From Streptosporangiaceae bacterium (GTDB lineage: Bacteria > Actinomycetota > Actinomycetes > Streptosporangiales > Streptosporangiaceae), in contig JAICYD010000028.1 of the NCBI GenBank assembly GCA_025934375.1, positions 1-61,143 of the forward strand: a stretch of DNA of 61,143 bases, read 5' to 3'. Of the stretch, positions 35,202 to 42,885 are shown piece after piece (within the stretch, counting starts at the first letter, position 1; every line of letters begins with the position of its first letter). The notes under the pieces are model-generated. The model was given only the letters and a program-made list of their open reading frames with translations. It had not been told where the DNA came from and ran no database searches. The position numbers were made by a program, and so were the translations under genes.

Positions 35202-35816
35202 CTACGCCTCGCGAGCCGCCGTCCTAATGCCGACGGACCAGAGGGCGGGGATCGTTACGCTCAGGTCGAGTAGCAAGGTGCGCAGCAGCGGCAGGGAGAT
35301 GCCGATGACGTTGTTGTGGTCGCCGTCGATGGAATCGACGAACCAGCCGCCGAGGCCCTCGATGGTGAACGCGCCGGCCATGCCCAGCGGCTCGCCGGTG
35401 CCGACGTAGGCGGCTATCTCCTCGTCGGCGGGCGTCCCGAAGCGGATGAGCGAGGACGCCACCCCGGCCGCCCGCTGGCCGGTCGCCGCGTCGATGACGC
35501 AGTGCCCGGTGAGCAGCGTCCCGGTCCGGCCGCGCATGGCGTGCCAGCGGGTGATCGCCTCCTGCGCGTCGGCAGGCTTGCCGAGCGCGACCCCGTCGAG
35601 GTCGAGCATGGAATCGCAGCCGATGACCAGGCCATTGGCCTGGGTCGCGGCGACGGCGACGGCCTTGGCCTCCGCCAGCAGGGCGGTCAGCTCTCCGGTG
35701 GTGGCCGCGGAGTAGGAATCCTCGTCAACGCCGCTGACGATGACTTCGGGGTCTAGCCCGGCGCCGCGCAAGACGGCGAGGCGGGCCGGGGAGGCGGAAG
35801 CGAGAACAACGCGCAC
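35202..35816 (-). CDS. maf: Maf family nucleotide pyrophosphatase
   Basis: The 204-aa protein opens with [17 protein letters not shown], has [12 protein letters not shown] with the catalytic Asp, GKPADAQEA and [14 protein letters not shown], then a C-terminal region with [13 protein letters not shown], all Maf/YhdE signatures. Maf enzymes hydrolyse dTTP, UTP or modified pyrimidine triphosphates and can affect division. Its last codons and stop lie inside a repeat shared with the rnhA 3' flank. It is divergent from the Gfo/Idh gene with only 24 bp between the starts. Confidence 0.93.
   Translation of the reverse strand: MRVVLASASPARLAVLRGAGLDPEVIVSGVDEDSYSAATTGELTALLAEAKAVAVAATQANGLVIGCDSMLDLDGVALGKPADAQEAITRWHAMRGRTGTLLTGHCVIDAATGQRAAGVASSLIRFGTPADEEIAAYVGTGEPLGMAGAFTIEGLGGWFVDSIDGDHNNVIGISLPLLRTLLLDLSVTIPALWSVGIRTAAREA
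35203..35226. repeat. Dispersed repeat at the maf 3' end (copy 2)
   Basis: TACGCCTCGCGA (35203-35214) plus GCCGTCCTA (35218-35226) match copy 1 at 31207-31238. Here the repeat encodes the last seven residues of Maf and its stop codon. Confidence 0.6.
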
Positions 35817-35840
35817 TGTCAGACCCTATATAACTGGACC

Positions 35841-36737
35841 ATGAGGTTCGGGCTAGTCGGGACGGGTTACTGGGCGCGCGCCACGCACGCGGCCGCGATC
35901 GCCTCCACTCCGGGTGCGTCGCTGGCCGCCGTCTGGGGGCGCGACCCTCAGGCCGCCGCCAGCCTGGCGGGTGAGCACGGGGCCGCCGCCTTTACCGGCG
36001 AGGAGGCCATCGACGAGTTCCTGGCCGGGGTCGACGCGGTCGCGTTCTCCGTGCCGCCGTACGTTCAGGCGCCGATCGCGACCCGGGCCGCCCGGGCGGG
36101 CAAGCACCTGCTCCTGGAGAAGCCGGTCGCCTTGTCCGACGCGGAGGCGGACGCCTTGGTCGACGCGGTTGACGCGGCTGGCGTGGCGTCGGTGGTGTTC
36201 TTCACGCTCCGCTTCAACGGCGAGATCCGCGCGTGGCTCACCGATGAGAACGCCCGCGGCGGCTGGTCCGGCAGCGGCTGGTCCGGTGGCCATTCCGAAT
36301 GGATCGGCTCGATCTTCGTGCCCGGCAGTCCTTTCAACACCCCCTGGCGGCGGGAGAAGGGCGGCCTGTGGGACGTCGGCCCGCACGTGCTGTCGCTGCT
36401 GTGGGCCAGCCTCGGGCCAGTCGTCGGGGTGACCGCCGTGCGGGGCGCCGGGGACCTCACGCACCTGGTGCTCACGCACGAGAGCGGCGCGAGCAGCACG
36501 GCCACCGTCACGCTGGGCGCGCCGCCCGCCGCGTCAGCGACCAACCTGTACGTCTGGGGGGAAGCCGGCCGGTCGGTCATGCCGAACTCCGGCTGGGACC
36601 CCGTCGAGTGCCTGCGCACCGCGCTGACGGAGTTGCTCGCCATGGCCGCCGCGGGTGAGGTCAGGCACCCGTGCGACGTCCGCTTTGGAAGGGACATCGG
36701 ACGGGTGCTCGCCGCCGCGCAGGCCCAGCTCGACTAG
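35841..36737 (+). CDS. Gfo/Idh/MocA family oxidoreductase
   Basis: The 298-aa protein begins with a Rossmann motif (GLVGTGYWAR, residues 4-13) and has LLEKPVALSDAEAD, the conserved EKP of the family, followed by an alpha/beta C-terminal domain with LWDVGPHVLSLLW, where His may act in catalysis. A two-copy 15-bp repeat (GWSGS/GWSGG) lies at 36261-36290. The substrate is probably a sugar or inositol derivative, unknown here. Its TAG shares four bases with the stop of the convergent STAS gene. Confidence 0.9.
   Translation: MRFGLVGTGYWARATHAAAIASTPGASLAAVWGRDPQAAASLAGEHGAAAFTGEEAIDEFLAGVDAVAFSVPPYVQAPIATRAARAGKHLLLEKPVALSDAEADALVDAVDAAGVASVVFFTLRFNGEIRAWLTDENARGGWSGSGWSGGHSEWIGSIFVPGSPFNTPWRREKGGLWDVGPHVLSLLWASLGPVVGVTAVRGAGDLTHLVLTHESGASSTATVTLGAPPAASATNLYVWGEAGRSVMPNSGWDPVECLRTALTELLAMAAAGEVRHPCDVRFGRDIGRVLAAAQAQLD
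36261..36290 (+). repeat. Two-copy 15-bp tandem repeat in the oxidoreductase gene
   Basis: GGCTGGTCCGGCAGC (36261-36275) is followed by GGCTGGTCCGGTGGC (36276-36290), encoding two GWSG units in a surface loop of the Gfo/Idh protein. Confidence 0.8.
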
Positions 36738-37150
36738 AGCAGGTTGTTCTTCCGGCACCACTCGTCCGGGTCGGTGCCCTCGCTGGCGATGGCCGCCTGC
36801 CAGGCATCCTCAGCGGCGATGGCCTCGGGGACCGACGGGTAAAGGGAGAAGGCGCGGTCGAGGCCGGTGATCCTGAAGAGCCGGACGATCCGGTCCGGGC
36901 TGGCCGCGAGGACCAGCGACCCGTCGTTGGTGCGCAGCCGCTTGTGGCCACCGACGATCGCGCCCAGGCCAGTCGAATCCAGGAACTCCACGTCCCGTAG
37001 GTCGGCAATCACGTGGGACACGCCGCGCGCGATGAGGTCGAGCACGCTCTCGCGCAGTTGCGGCGCGGTGTACACGTCGATCTCGCCCTTAACGCGGATA
37101 GCCGCGCAATCGCTACCAACGGTAATGGTCTCCAGGTTGAGCTGCTGCAC
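36734..37150 (-). CDS. STAS-domain anti-sigma factor antagonist
   Basis: The 138-aa protein has a STAS domain (about 8-110) with KGEIDVYTAP and VEFLDSTGLGAIVGGHKRL; S59 in DSTGLG is the usual phosphorylation site, which controls binding to an anti-sigma kinase. The C-terminal tail (about 112-138, EWCRKNNLL) is an extra. No partner anti-sigma factor is adjacent. It is divergent from an XRE regulator at 37299 with a 148-bp AT-richer spacer, and its TAG overlaps the neighbour's stop in CTAG. Confidence 0.92.
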   Translation of the reverse strand: MQQLNLETITVGSDCAAIRVKGEIDVYTAPQLRESVLDLIARGVSHVIADLRDVEFLDSTGLGAIVGGHKRLRTNDGSLVLAASPDRIVRLFRITGLDRAFSLYPSVPEAIAAEDAWQAAIASEGTDPDEWCRKNNLL

Positions 37151-37298
37151 GCCGGTCTCCGACTGTGTGTTGGGGGGTGACCACGAAAGTCTGAAAGCTC
37201 ACGGTAGGACAATAGGCCAACCGTTGTCAATGAGATCGTTTCGCTGTCATCATAGAGAATGACGGCCAGGATTTCAGGATTTCTGGGCAGGAGCGAGC

Positions 37299-37727
37299 AT
37301 GCGCGTCGAGACCGCCATCGGCAACCAGATCAGCCGCCTGCGCCAGGACCGCCAGATGTCGCTTACCCAGCTGGGCGAGGCGATGGGCAAGTACCTGGAC
37401 CGGCCGTGGAGCCGGCAGGCCGTCCACCAGGCCGAGCGTGGCCGCCGCTCGTTCACGGCGGCGGAGTTGACCGCCCTCGCGCTGGTGCTGGACACCTCGA
37501 TTCCCGCGCTGCTGGTCGCCGAGGGCGAGCCGGTGGAGTTGCCCGGTGCGGTCATCTCCTCCGAGGACTACCAGGCGATCCTCATCAACGCGGCGACGCG
37601 GACGCCGCTCGACGGGGTTGAGGAGCTGCTGGTCGCCTTGCGCGACATGGAGGCGATCTTGTCCCGGCCGAGCCTGGCCCGGCTCGCGCGCATTGCCGGC
37701 GTAGCCCGCGAACATGGCCAGGAATAG
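37299..37727 (+). CDS. XRE family transcriptional regulator
   Basis: The 142-aa protein has an N-terminal helix-turn-helix of the Cro/C1 type (about 8-68, ISRLRQDRQMSLTQLGEAM...RQAVHQAERGRRSF) and a C-terminal helical part with no recognised ligand domain. ATG 37299 is preceded by GGAGCGAG. It lies 10 bp before the DUF1707 gene and probably shares its transcript. It may regulate that gene or the divergent STAS gene. Confidence 0.88.
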   Translation: MRVETAIGNQISRLRQDRQMSLTQLGEAMGKYLDRPWSRQAVHQAERGRRSFTAAELTALALVLDTSIPALLVAEGEPVELPGAVISSEDYQAILINAATRTPLDGVEELLVALRDMEAILSRPSLARLARIAGVAREHGQE

Positions 37728-37737
37728 GCTTGCGGCT

Positions 37738-38439
37738 ATGACAAATCTCCCCGCGGACCCCTCTGGTCCCGACGTCCCTGCTTCTGGGACCGCCGGTCCT
37801 ACGGGCATGCGCGCGTCTGACTCTGACCGCGACCGCGTGGCGGAAGTGCTGCGCGAGGCGGCGGCCGAGGGCCGGCTGAGCCTCGAGGAGCTGGATGAAC
37901 GGCTCGACGTCCTCTATAAGACGAGAACCTACGCGGAGCTGGAGCCGATCACCGCTGACCTGCCCGCGGCGGGTGCCAGCCCGGCTCCCGCCCCGGCAGC
38001 CCGCTCCTCGGCGGCGTACCCGCAGGACCGGTACGGCGGCCATCCGTCGGGAAGCGTCGCGGTGGCGGTCATGAGCGGCTTCAGCCGCAAGGGCAGCTGG
38101 GTAGCCCCCAAGGAGATGACCGCGGTCGCCATCATGGGCGGCGGCGAGATCGACCTGCGCGATGCCCGGTTCGCCGAGCCGACGATCACGATCCACGCGA
38201 TCACGATCATGGGCGGCATTCAGATCACGGTGCCCGAGGACGCGCACGTCCAGGTCAACGGCGTCGGCTTCATGGGTGCCTTCGACGACTCCCGCGCGGA
38301 TGGCGACGGCGGCCCGGGCGGCCCGCACATCATCGTCAACGGCTTCGCCTTCTGGGGCGGTGTCGCGGTCGAGCGCAAGCCGTCCAGGAGGTCACGCCGG
38401 GCCGTCGACTCCAAGCGCCAGCGGGAGCTCGGCAGCTAA
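37738..38439 (+). CDS. DUF1707 protein with LiaF-like C-terminal domain
   Basis: The 233-aa protein has a short disordered N-terminus, then a DUF1707 domain (about 22-75, MRASDSDRDRVAEVLREAAAEGRLSLEELDERL) and a C-terminal beta-helix-like domain (about 105-220) with repeated VAIMGGGEIDLRDA and ITIMGGIQITVPED segments as in LiaF/DUF2154 envelope-stress sensors. There is no membrane helix, so it is cytoplasmic or peripheral. ATG 37738 is preferred to 37714, which overlaps the previous gene. Its role is probably in cell-envelope stress signalling, by analogy. Confidence 0.85.
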   Translation: MTNLPADPSGPDVPASGTAGPTGMRASDSDRDRVAEVLREAAAEGRLSLEELDERLDVLYKTRTYAELEPITADLPAAGASPAPAPAARSSAAYPQDRYGGHPSGSVAVAVMSGFSRKGSWVAPKEMTAVAIMGGGEIDLRDARFAEPTITIHAITIMGGIQITVPEDAHVQVNGVGFMGAFDDSRADGDGGPGGPHIIVNGFAFWGGVAVERKPSRRSRRAVDSKRQRELGS

Positions 38440-38511
38440 TTCGTCCGCACGCGTAGCCAGCGCCGGGAATGCCATACTTTCCGGCGTGGATGACCTCGCG
38501 GGCCTGACGCT

Positions 38512-39270
38512 ATGAGCAACCGGCTATTGCGGGCCTACATCGACGAGACCGGGGATCGCGGGCATTCCGCGCGGTCCTCGCCGTTCTTCGCGTTCGCGGC
38601 GGTCATGGTGGCCGATGAGGATGAGCCGGGCCTGCGCGCGGTCGTCGCGCGGCTGCGACGGGACCTGGGGGTGCCGGAGGGCAAGGCGCTGCACTGGAAG
38701 GACCACGTCAAGACGTACTCCCGGCGCCAGCACGTCGCCCGCTGCCTGTCCCAGGCCCCCGGCGTCCTGGTCGCGTACGTGCTGGTCGAGAAGGCGACGC
38801 TCCCGTCAACGTCCGGCATGTACCACGACCACGTCCTCTTCTATAACTTCGCCGCCGTCATGACGATCGAGCGGATCTTGCTGGCCGCCCGCGACTGGAC
38901 GGGCGGCATGCGGGATGCGATCGTGCGCTTCGGCCATGTCCGGGGGTTCGACCACAGCACGACGAAGGACTACTTCCAGCTGAAGGCGCGGACCGACCCG
39001 TGGATCCCCTGGGACCGGCTGCACGGCGCCGTGCACTTCGACAACCAGGCCCAGTACGACGGGCTGCAGGCGGCCGACCAGTACGCGGGGATGGTGAACG
39101 TCGCGTTGCGGCCCGACCAGTTCGGCGGGCACGAGGAAGCCCACCTGATGCGGATCCACCACCAGATCCGCAAGGACAGCAGCGGGCGGGCCTGGGGACG
39201 GGGCTTCAAGGTGCTCGGCGACCCCACGACCGTCGCGCAGTTGCCCTGGTGGCCACCCGAAGGCTTGTGA
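38512..39270 (+). CDS. DUF3800 protein (RNase H-like fold)
   Basis: The 252-aa protein opens with LRAYIDETGDRG, the YIDE(S/T)G motif that defines DUF3800, and ends with DGLQAADQYAGM, the second conserved motif. The acidic residues in these motifs suggest a metal-dependent RNase H-like nuclease, not shown biochemically for this protein. DUF3800 genes are often found near mobile elements and defence loci. A strongly structured segment begins 20 bp after the stop. Confidence 0.85.
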   Translation: MSNRLLRAYIDETGDRGHSARSSPFFAFAAVMVADEDEPGLRAVVARLRRDLGVPEGKALHWKDHVKTYSRRQHVARCLSQAPGVLVAYVLVEKATLPSTSGMYHDHVLFYNFAAVMTIERILLAARDWTGGMRDAIVRFGHVRGFDHSTTKDYFQLKARTDPWIPWDRLHGAVHFDNQAQYDGLQAADQYAGMVNVALRPDQFGGHEEAHLMRIHHQIRKDSSGRAWGRGFKVLGDPTTVAQLPWWPPEGL

Positions 39271-39290
39271 GTGCGGCGCCGTCGAACAAC

Positions 39291-39386
39291 AGTGCCCGCT
39301 AGGAGGCCCGGGGCGCGTCAACCGGCCGGGCCGGAAGGGTCTGGCAGCAGACCAAGCGTCATCCCCGCAACCTCCTAGCGGGCGCT
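39291..39386 (+). ncRNA. Candidate structured RNA (or small inverted-repeat element) downstream of the DUF3800 gene
   Basis: A 16-bp closing stem (39291-39306 with 39371-39386, one G-T wobble) encloses 64 nt with two further perfect hairpins: CCGGC/GCCGG (39322-39326 with 39330-39334, loop CGG) and GGTCTG/CAGACC (39338-39343 with 39348-39353, loop GCAG). A GGGG/CCCC pairing may link them. No T run follows, so it is not an ordinary terminator. It matches no RNA family I recognise. A 96-bp MITE-like element with 16-bp terminal inverted repeats is the main alternative. Strand is not proven. Confidence 0.35.
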
Positions 39387-39846
39387 CAATCCAAACTACA
39401 ACGCGCCTTGCCCCGAGGCAAGCGGCATCCGCTCCTAGGTTCGAGAATACAGCCAGGCCTGGGTCCCCGGACGGCCGACAGCCAGGCACGCCGGATTTAC
39501 CAAGAAGAGCTTTTGAGTCGCGATCTCCAGCTGCCACGCGACTAACTTCCGCGGCGGATGTCAATCCCGGGCCTGCTGGTTTACCTGCGGTAAGCGGCGG
39601 GAGGCTCACGGCGCGCCCGGCGCCTGGACGGGCACCGGGCCGGCGCCTAAGCTCGTCATGTCTCAACGACTGAGATCAGCTGAGATGGCCTCGAAAGGCT
39701 TCTGCCCGGTGATGGAGCCGGCGTAGGGCGCGTGTCCCCGCTCTGCGCCGCTAGTGGACGGTTCCAGGTGATGACCACGGGTCGGTAAATCTGGACGCCG
39801 ACGACCCACGATGGTCCGCCCCGCCGGGCAGCGAACGGGACACGTC
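39387..39846. other. Intergenic region before the MFS gene (460 bp)
   Basis: No convincing gene is seen. A CTTGCC/GGCAAG hairpin lies at about 39407-39422. The palindrome TTACC-TGC-GGTAA is at 39581-39593, and the direct repeat CTGAGAT is at 39670-39676 and 39680-39686 with 10-bp spacing. The last two are operator-like and may control the MFS gene. Confidence 0.45.
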
Positions 39847-41067
39847 ATGTCATCGGCGACCTATCGCACCCTGCTGCGCGCACCGGGTGCCGCCGCCTTC
39901 TTCCTGACCGCAACGGCCGGCCGCGTCGGCATCGCGATGACCAGCTTGGGCATCGTCTGGCTGGTGCACGCCCGGACCGGCTCCTACGTCACCGCCGGGC
40001 TGGTGACCGGCGGGTTCGCCATCGCCGAGGCAGTCGCCGGCCCGCAACTGGCCCGGCTGGCCGACCGCTTCGGCCAGACCCGGGCGCTGCCGGCCACGCT
40101 GGCCGCGCACGCGGCGGCGGTGGCCGCGCTGCTGGTCCTGGTCACCGCCGGCGCCCCGGACTGGCTGATGACGGCGGCCGGGGTAGCGGTCGGCGCCACG
40201 ATCCCCCAGCTGGGCGCGCTGTCGGCGGCCCGCTGGGCGGCGCTACTGCGCGACCAGCGAGCCTCGGCGCTGCCCACCGCGTTCACGCTGGAGTCGCTGG
40301 CCAACGAGCTGGCCTACCTGGCCGGCCCGGCGCTGGTCGCCGTCCTCGGCGCCAGCGGGCACCCGGCGGCCGGCCCGGTAGTGGCCGGCGCCCTGGTGGT
40401 GGCCGGCGGAATGTGCTTCGCCGCGCAGCGCCGCACCGCGCCGCCGCTGGCCTGCGGGGCCAATGAGCGGCACCGCATGGGCCACTGGCTGCTGCGCCCC
40501 GGATTCGCGGTCCTGGCCGGCGTGAACCTGGCAATCGGCGGGTTCTTCGGCGCGATGCAGATCTCAGTGACCGCGTTCGCGGTCGAGCACGGCGCCGCGG
40601 GCACGGCCGCCGCGCTGTTCACGGTGTCCAGTTGCGCCAGCCTGCTGGCCGGCTGGCTGTATGGGCTGCGCCAGTGGCACGCCAGCGCGCGGGCGCAACT
40701 GGCGGCGGTGGCGGCCGGGCTGGCGATCGCCTGCCTGCCGCTGCTGGTGGCCAGCACACCGGTTGAACTGGGATGCAGCGTGGCGCTTACCGGCCTGGCG
40801 GTCCCCCTGATCCTGGTCCAGTGCACGGTGCTGGCCGAGGCGACGGCCCCCCGGGTCGTGCTCACCCAGGCGTTCGCCTGGCTGGGCTCGGCCACCGCCG
40901 CGGGCTCGGCGGGCGCGGCGACGGTGACCGGCTGGGCGGTGGGCACCTTCGGCGCGCATGGCGGCTTCGCGGTGGCGGCGACGGCCGCCGCCCTTATGGC
41001 GGTGCTGGCCGGAGCGGGGCTGGCCGGAGCGGGGCTGGCCGGAGCGGGCCGGCGGCGTGGCGCGTAA
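39847..41067 (+). CDS. MFS transporter (12 helices)
   Basis: The 406-aa protein has 12 predicted helices in two halves. A motif A-like sequence (LARLADRFGQTRALP) lies between helices 2 and 3, and GGFFGAMQISVTAF opens the second half. This is a drug/sugar-exporter-like subgroup with an unknown substrate. ATG 39847 gives the standard N-terminus; the frame upstream to 39811 adds 12 uncharacteristic residues. The C-terminus is a three-copy 15-bp repeat (LAGAG). It converges on the methyltransferase gene. Confidence 0.88.
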   Translation: MSSATYRTLLRAPGAAAFFLTATAGRVGIAMTSLGIVWLVHARTGSYVTAGLVTGGFAIAEAVAGPQLARLADRFGQTRALPATLAAHAAAVAALLVLVTAGAPDWLMTAAGVAVGATIPQLGALSAARWAALLRDQRASALPTAFTLESLANELAYLAGPALVAVLGASGHPAAGPVVAGALVVAGGMCFAAQRRTAPPLACGANERHRMGHWLLRPGFAVLAGVNLAIGGFFGAMQISVTAFAVEHGAAGTAAALFTVSSCASLLAGWLYGLRQWHASARAQLAAVAAGLAIACLPLLVASTPVELGCSVALTGLAVPLILVQCTVLAEATAPRVVLTQAFAWLGSATAAGSAGAATVTGWAVGTFGAHGGFAVAATAAALMAVLAGAGLAGAGLAGAGRRRGA

Positions 41068-41730
41068 GGTGAGCGGCTTGCGGGCGCGGATGGACAAGGT
41101 GTTGGGGACCGCCCGGGAGCCGGTCTCGGATACGTGGTCGAAGGCCAGGCCGACGGCGATGAACGCGTTGAGGATCTCGGCCAGCGGGTGGTGGCGCATG
41201 CCCACCCGCCTGCGGACCTGGAAGCCCCACCAGGGGGACTCCGCGTGCCAGCCCGCGTCCCGGTACCTCGGGTGCGCGCGGACGCCGCCATCGTCGAGCC
41301 ATTCGATGTGCGGGCCGTTGAAGCACGGGTGGGCGCCGTAGAAGAGGAAGGTGCCGCCCGGCCGCAGGACGCGGGCCCCCTCGGTGAGGACGGCGCCGAA
41401 GTCGCTGACGTCCGTGGAGATCCACGACGCGACGACCGTGGCGAACACCGCGCTCGCGAACGGGAGCACCGACCCGTCGGCCCGGATCACCTGTGGCGAC
41501 CGGCGGCGGGCGAACCGCAGCTGGTCGGCCGACATGTCCACCCCGACGACGTCCCGGCCGGTGCCGGCCAGGGCGGGAAACAGCAGGCCGGTCCCGCAGC
41601 CGAGGTCGAGGCAGAGGCCATCACCGGGGCCGAGCAGCCGCGCGATGTCGGCCGCGTTGTCGGCGATGTAGGGGGCCCGCCACTCGTCGTACCACTGCGC
41701 GTGCCCGTCATAACGAGGTGCCGATCTCAT
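40564..41730 (-). CDS. Class I SAM-dependent methyltransferase; frame continues antisense past the domain end
   Basis: Residues 1-221 form a complete SAM methyltransferase: LDLGCGTGLLFP (motif I, about 41-52), VVGVDMSADQL, ADGSVLPFA and LRPGGTFLFYG. The substrate is unknown. The conserved part ends near 41068, exactly at the MFS stop, but no stop codon occurs there. The frame runs 167 more codons antisense to the MFS gene, passing through the 15-bp repeat. The tail is Arg/Gly/His-rich shadow-like sequence. It starts 23 bp from the divergent nucleotidyltransferase gene. Confidence 0.75.
   Translation of the reverse strand: MRSAPRYDGHAQWYDEWRAPYIADNAADIARLLGPGDGLCLDLGCGTGLLFPALAGTGRDVVGVDMSADQLRFARRRSPQVIRADGSVLPFASAVFATVVASWISTDVSDFGAVLTEGARVLRPGGTFLFYGAHPCFNGPHIEWLDDGGVRAHPRYRDAGWHAESPWWGFQVRRRVGMRHHPLAEILNAFIAVGLAFDHVSETGSRAVPNTLSIRARKPLTLRATPPARSGQPRSGQPRSGQHRHKGGGRRRHREAAMRAEGAHRPAGHRRRARRARGGGRAQPGERLGEHDPGGRRLGQHRALDQDQGDRQAGKRHAASQFNRCAGHQQRQAGDRQPGRHRRQLRPRAGVPLAQPIQPAGQQAGATGHREQRGGRARGAVLDRERGH
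41005..41049 (+). repeat. Three-copy 15-bp tandem repeat at the MFS C-terminus
   Basis: Copies of CTGGCCGGAGCGGGG lie at 41005-41019 and 41020-41034, with the third at 41035-41049 differing at its last base. They encode LAGAG units on the plus strand and are also read by the antisense tail of the methyltransferase frame. Confidence 0.92.
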
Positions 41731-41753
41731 GCTCGTAATGCCACGCTATTCCG

Positions 41754-42311
41754 GTGACCGCAGGCAAGCATCTTCGCAACGGGCTGAACCCGGACGGCAC
41801 GATCGCGCGGGAAGGAGCACTGACCCGGGTGCCGGGCGCCTTCCGGGCGGTGGTCGAGGTGACGCGGACCGAGCTGGCCACCGCGTTCGGCGGACGGTGG
41901 ATGCACAGCGCCTACCTGTACGGCAGCATCCCCCGGGGGACCGCCATCCCCGGCACCAGCGACCTTGACGTGCTGGTGGCGCTCAACGACGAGCCGACGC
42001 CAGCCGACCGGTCCCTGGCCGATGGCGTCGAGCGCGGGCTGGACAGGGCGTTCGCGGTGATCAGCGGGGTGGGCCTGCTGCTGTACAGCGCGGCGACGCT
42101 GCTTAGCGAGCTGGAACGGCACGACCTGGGATTCTTCGTCGCTTGCCTGTGCACGCCGCTGATCGGCCCCGACCTCGGCGGCCAGCTGCCGCGCTACCGC
42201 CCGACGAGCCTGCTGGCCCGGGAGACCAACGGGGACCTGGCCCTCGTCATGGCGAGCGGAGGGAACGGGACATGGCGGCAAAGAAGGCAGCGCCGAAGGT
42301 GGCCGAAGTAG
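41754..42311 (+). CDS. Nucleotidyltransferase domain protein, C-terminally truncated
   Basis: The 185-aa product has a Pol-beta-type nucleotidyltransferase motif: LYGSIPRGTAIPGTSDLDVLVAL, with the GS and DxD residues. Relatives I recall continue past TSLLARETNGDLAL for roughly another 80-100 residues. Here the sequence breaks at about 42250 and ends in an Arg-rich tail (GTWRQRRQRRRW) read from the recombinase start region. The GTG start at 41754 is adjacent to the divergent methyltransferase. The break marks the left edge of the recombinase cassette. Confidence 0.75.
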   Translation: MTAGKHLRNGLNPDGTIAREGALTRVPGAFRAVVEVTRTELATAFGGRWMHSAYLYGSIPRGTAIPGTSDLDVLVALNDEPTPADRSLADGVERGLDRAFAVISGVGLLLYSAATLLSELERHDLGFFVACLCTPLIGPDLGGQLPRYRPTSLLARETNGDLALVMASGGNGTWRQRRQRRRWPK

Positions 42312-42880
42312 TGGCAACCGGGCGTCGCTGGGGCTATGGACGCGTGTCGACGCGGGACCAGCACACCGATGCGCAGCACGACGCGCTAGTAGCTGCGGGC
42401 GTTGCCCCCGAGTTCATCTACGTAGAGAAGGCCAGCACGCGCCTCACGGTGCGCCCGGAGCTTGAGAAGCTGCGCAAGATGCTCCGGCCCGGTGATGTCC
42501 TCGTCGTCACGAAGGTTGACCGCCTGGCCCGTTCGCTGCTGGACCTGATCAGCATCGCGGATGACCTTCGGTCACAGGGTGTCAAGCTGGAAGTCCTGTC
42601 GGGCACGTTCAACCGTGATGACCCGATGGGGGAAGCGTTCTTCCAGATGACCGGAGTGTTCGCCCAGCTTGAGCGGGACCTGATCAGGCAGCGCACTCAC
42701 GAGGGACTTGAGGCCGCACGGGCACGCGGGCGCACGGGCGGGCGCAAGGCCAAGCTCACGGACGCACAGGCCAACGAGGTACGTCGCCTGTACGCGGCGA
42801 AGGACAAGACGGTTGCCGAGATTGGCGCGCTGTTCGGCATCACCCGTGAGAGCGTCTACCGCTACGTCAAGGCCGCGTAA
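42272..42880 (+). CDS. Small serine recombinase (resolvase/invertase family)
   Basis: The 202-aa protein has the resolvase catalytic domain (about 20-150): GYGRVSTRDQ with S26 the nucleophile, TKVDRLARSLLDL with the active-site Arg residues, and the E-helix region FAQLERDLIRQRTHEG. A C-terminal helix-turn-helix follows (about 160-200, LTDAQANEVRRLY...ITRESVYRYVK). ATG 42272 follows GGAGGGAAC; the frame upstream belongs to the nucleotidyltransferase shadow. All domains are intact, so it may be active. It converges on the large recombinase. Confidence 0.93.
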   Translation: MAAKKAAPKVAEVVATGRRWGYGRVSTRDQHTDAQHDALVAAGVAPEFIYVEKASTRLTVRPELEKLRKMLRPGDVLVVTKVDRLARSLLDLISIADDLRSQGVKLEVLSGTFNRDDPMGEAFFQMTGVFAQLERDLIRQRTHEGLEAARARGRTGGRKAKLTDAQANEVRRLYAAKDKTVAEIGALFGITRESVYRYVKAA

Positions 42881-42885
42881 GAGGC

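Noticed and set aside
39291..39386. SRP (4.5S/ffs) RNA look-alike, with CCGGAAGG and CAGCAG in the right order
   Set aside because: In SRP domain IV the AGCAG follows the GGAA loop stem directly. Here a separate perfect hairpin (GGTCTG/CAGACC) lies between, so the symmetric loop cannot form.
39431..39460. tRNA T-loop-like GGTTCGA
   Set aside because: No 5-bp T stem, acceptor stem or anticodon arm can be drawn around it.
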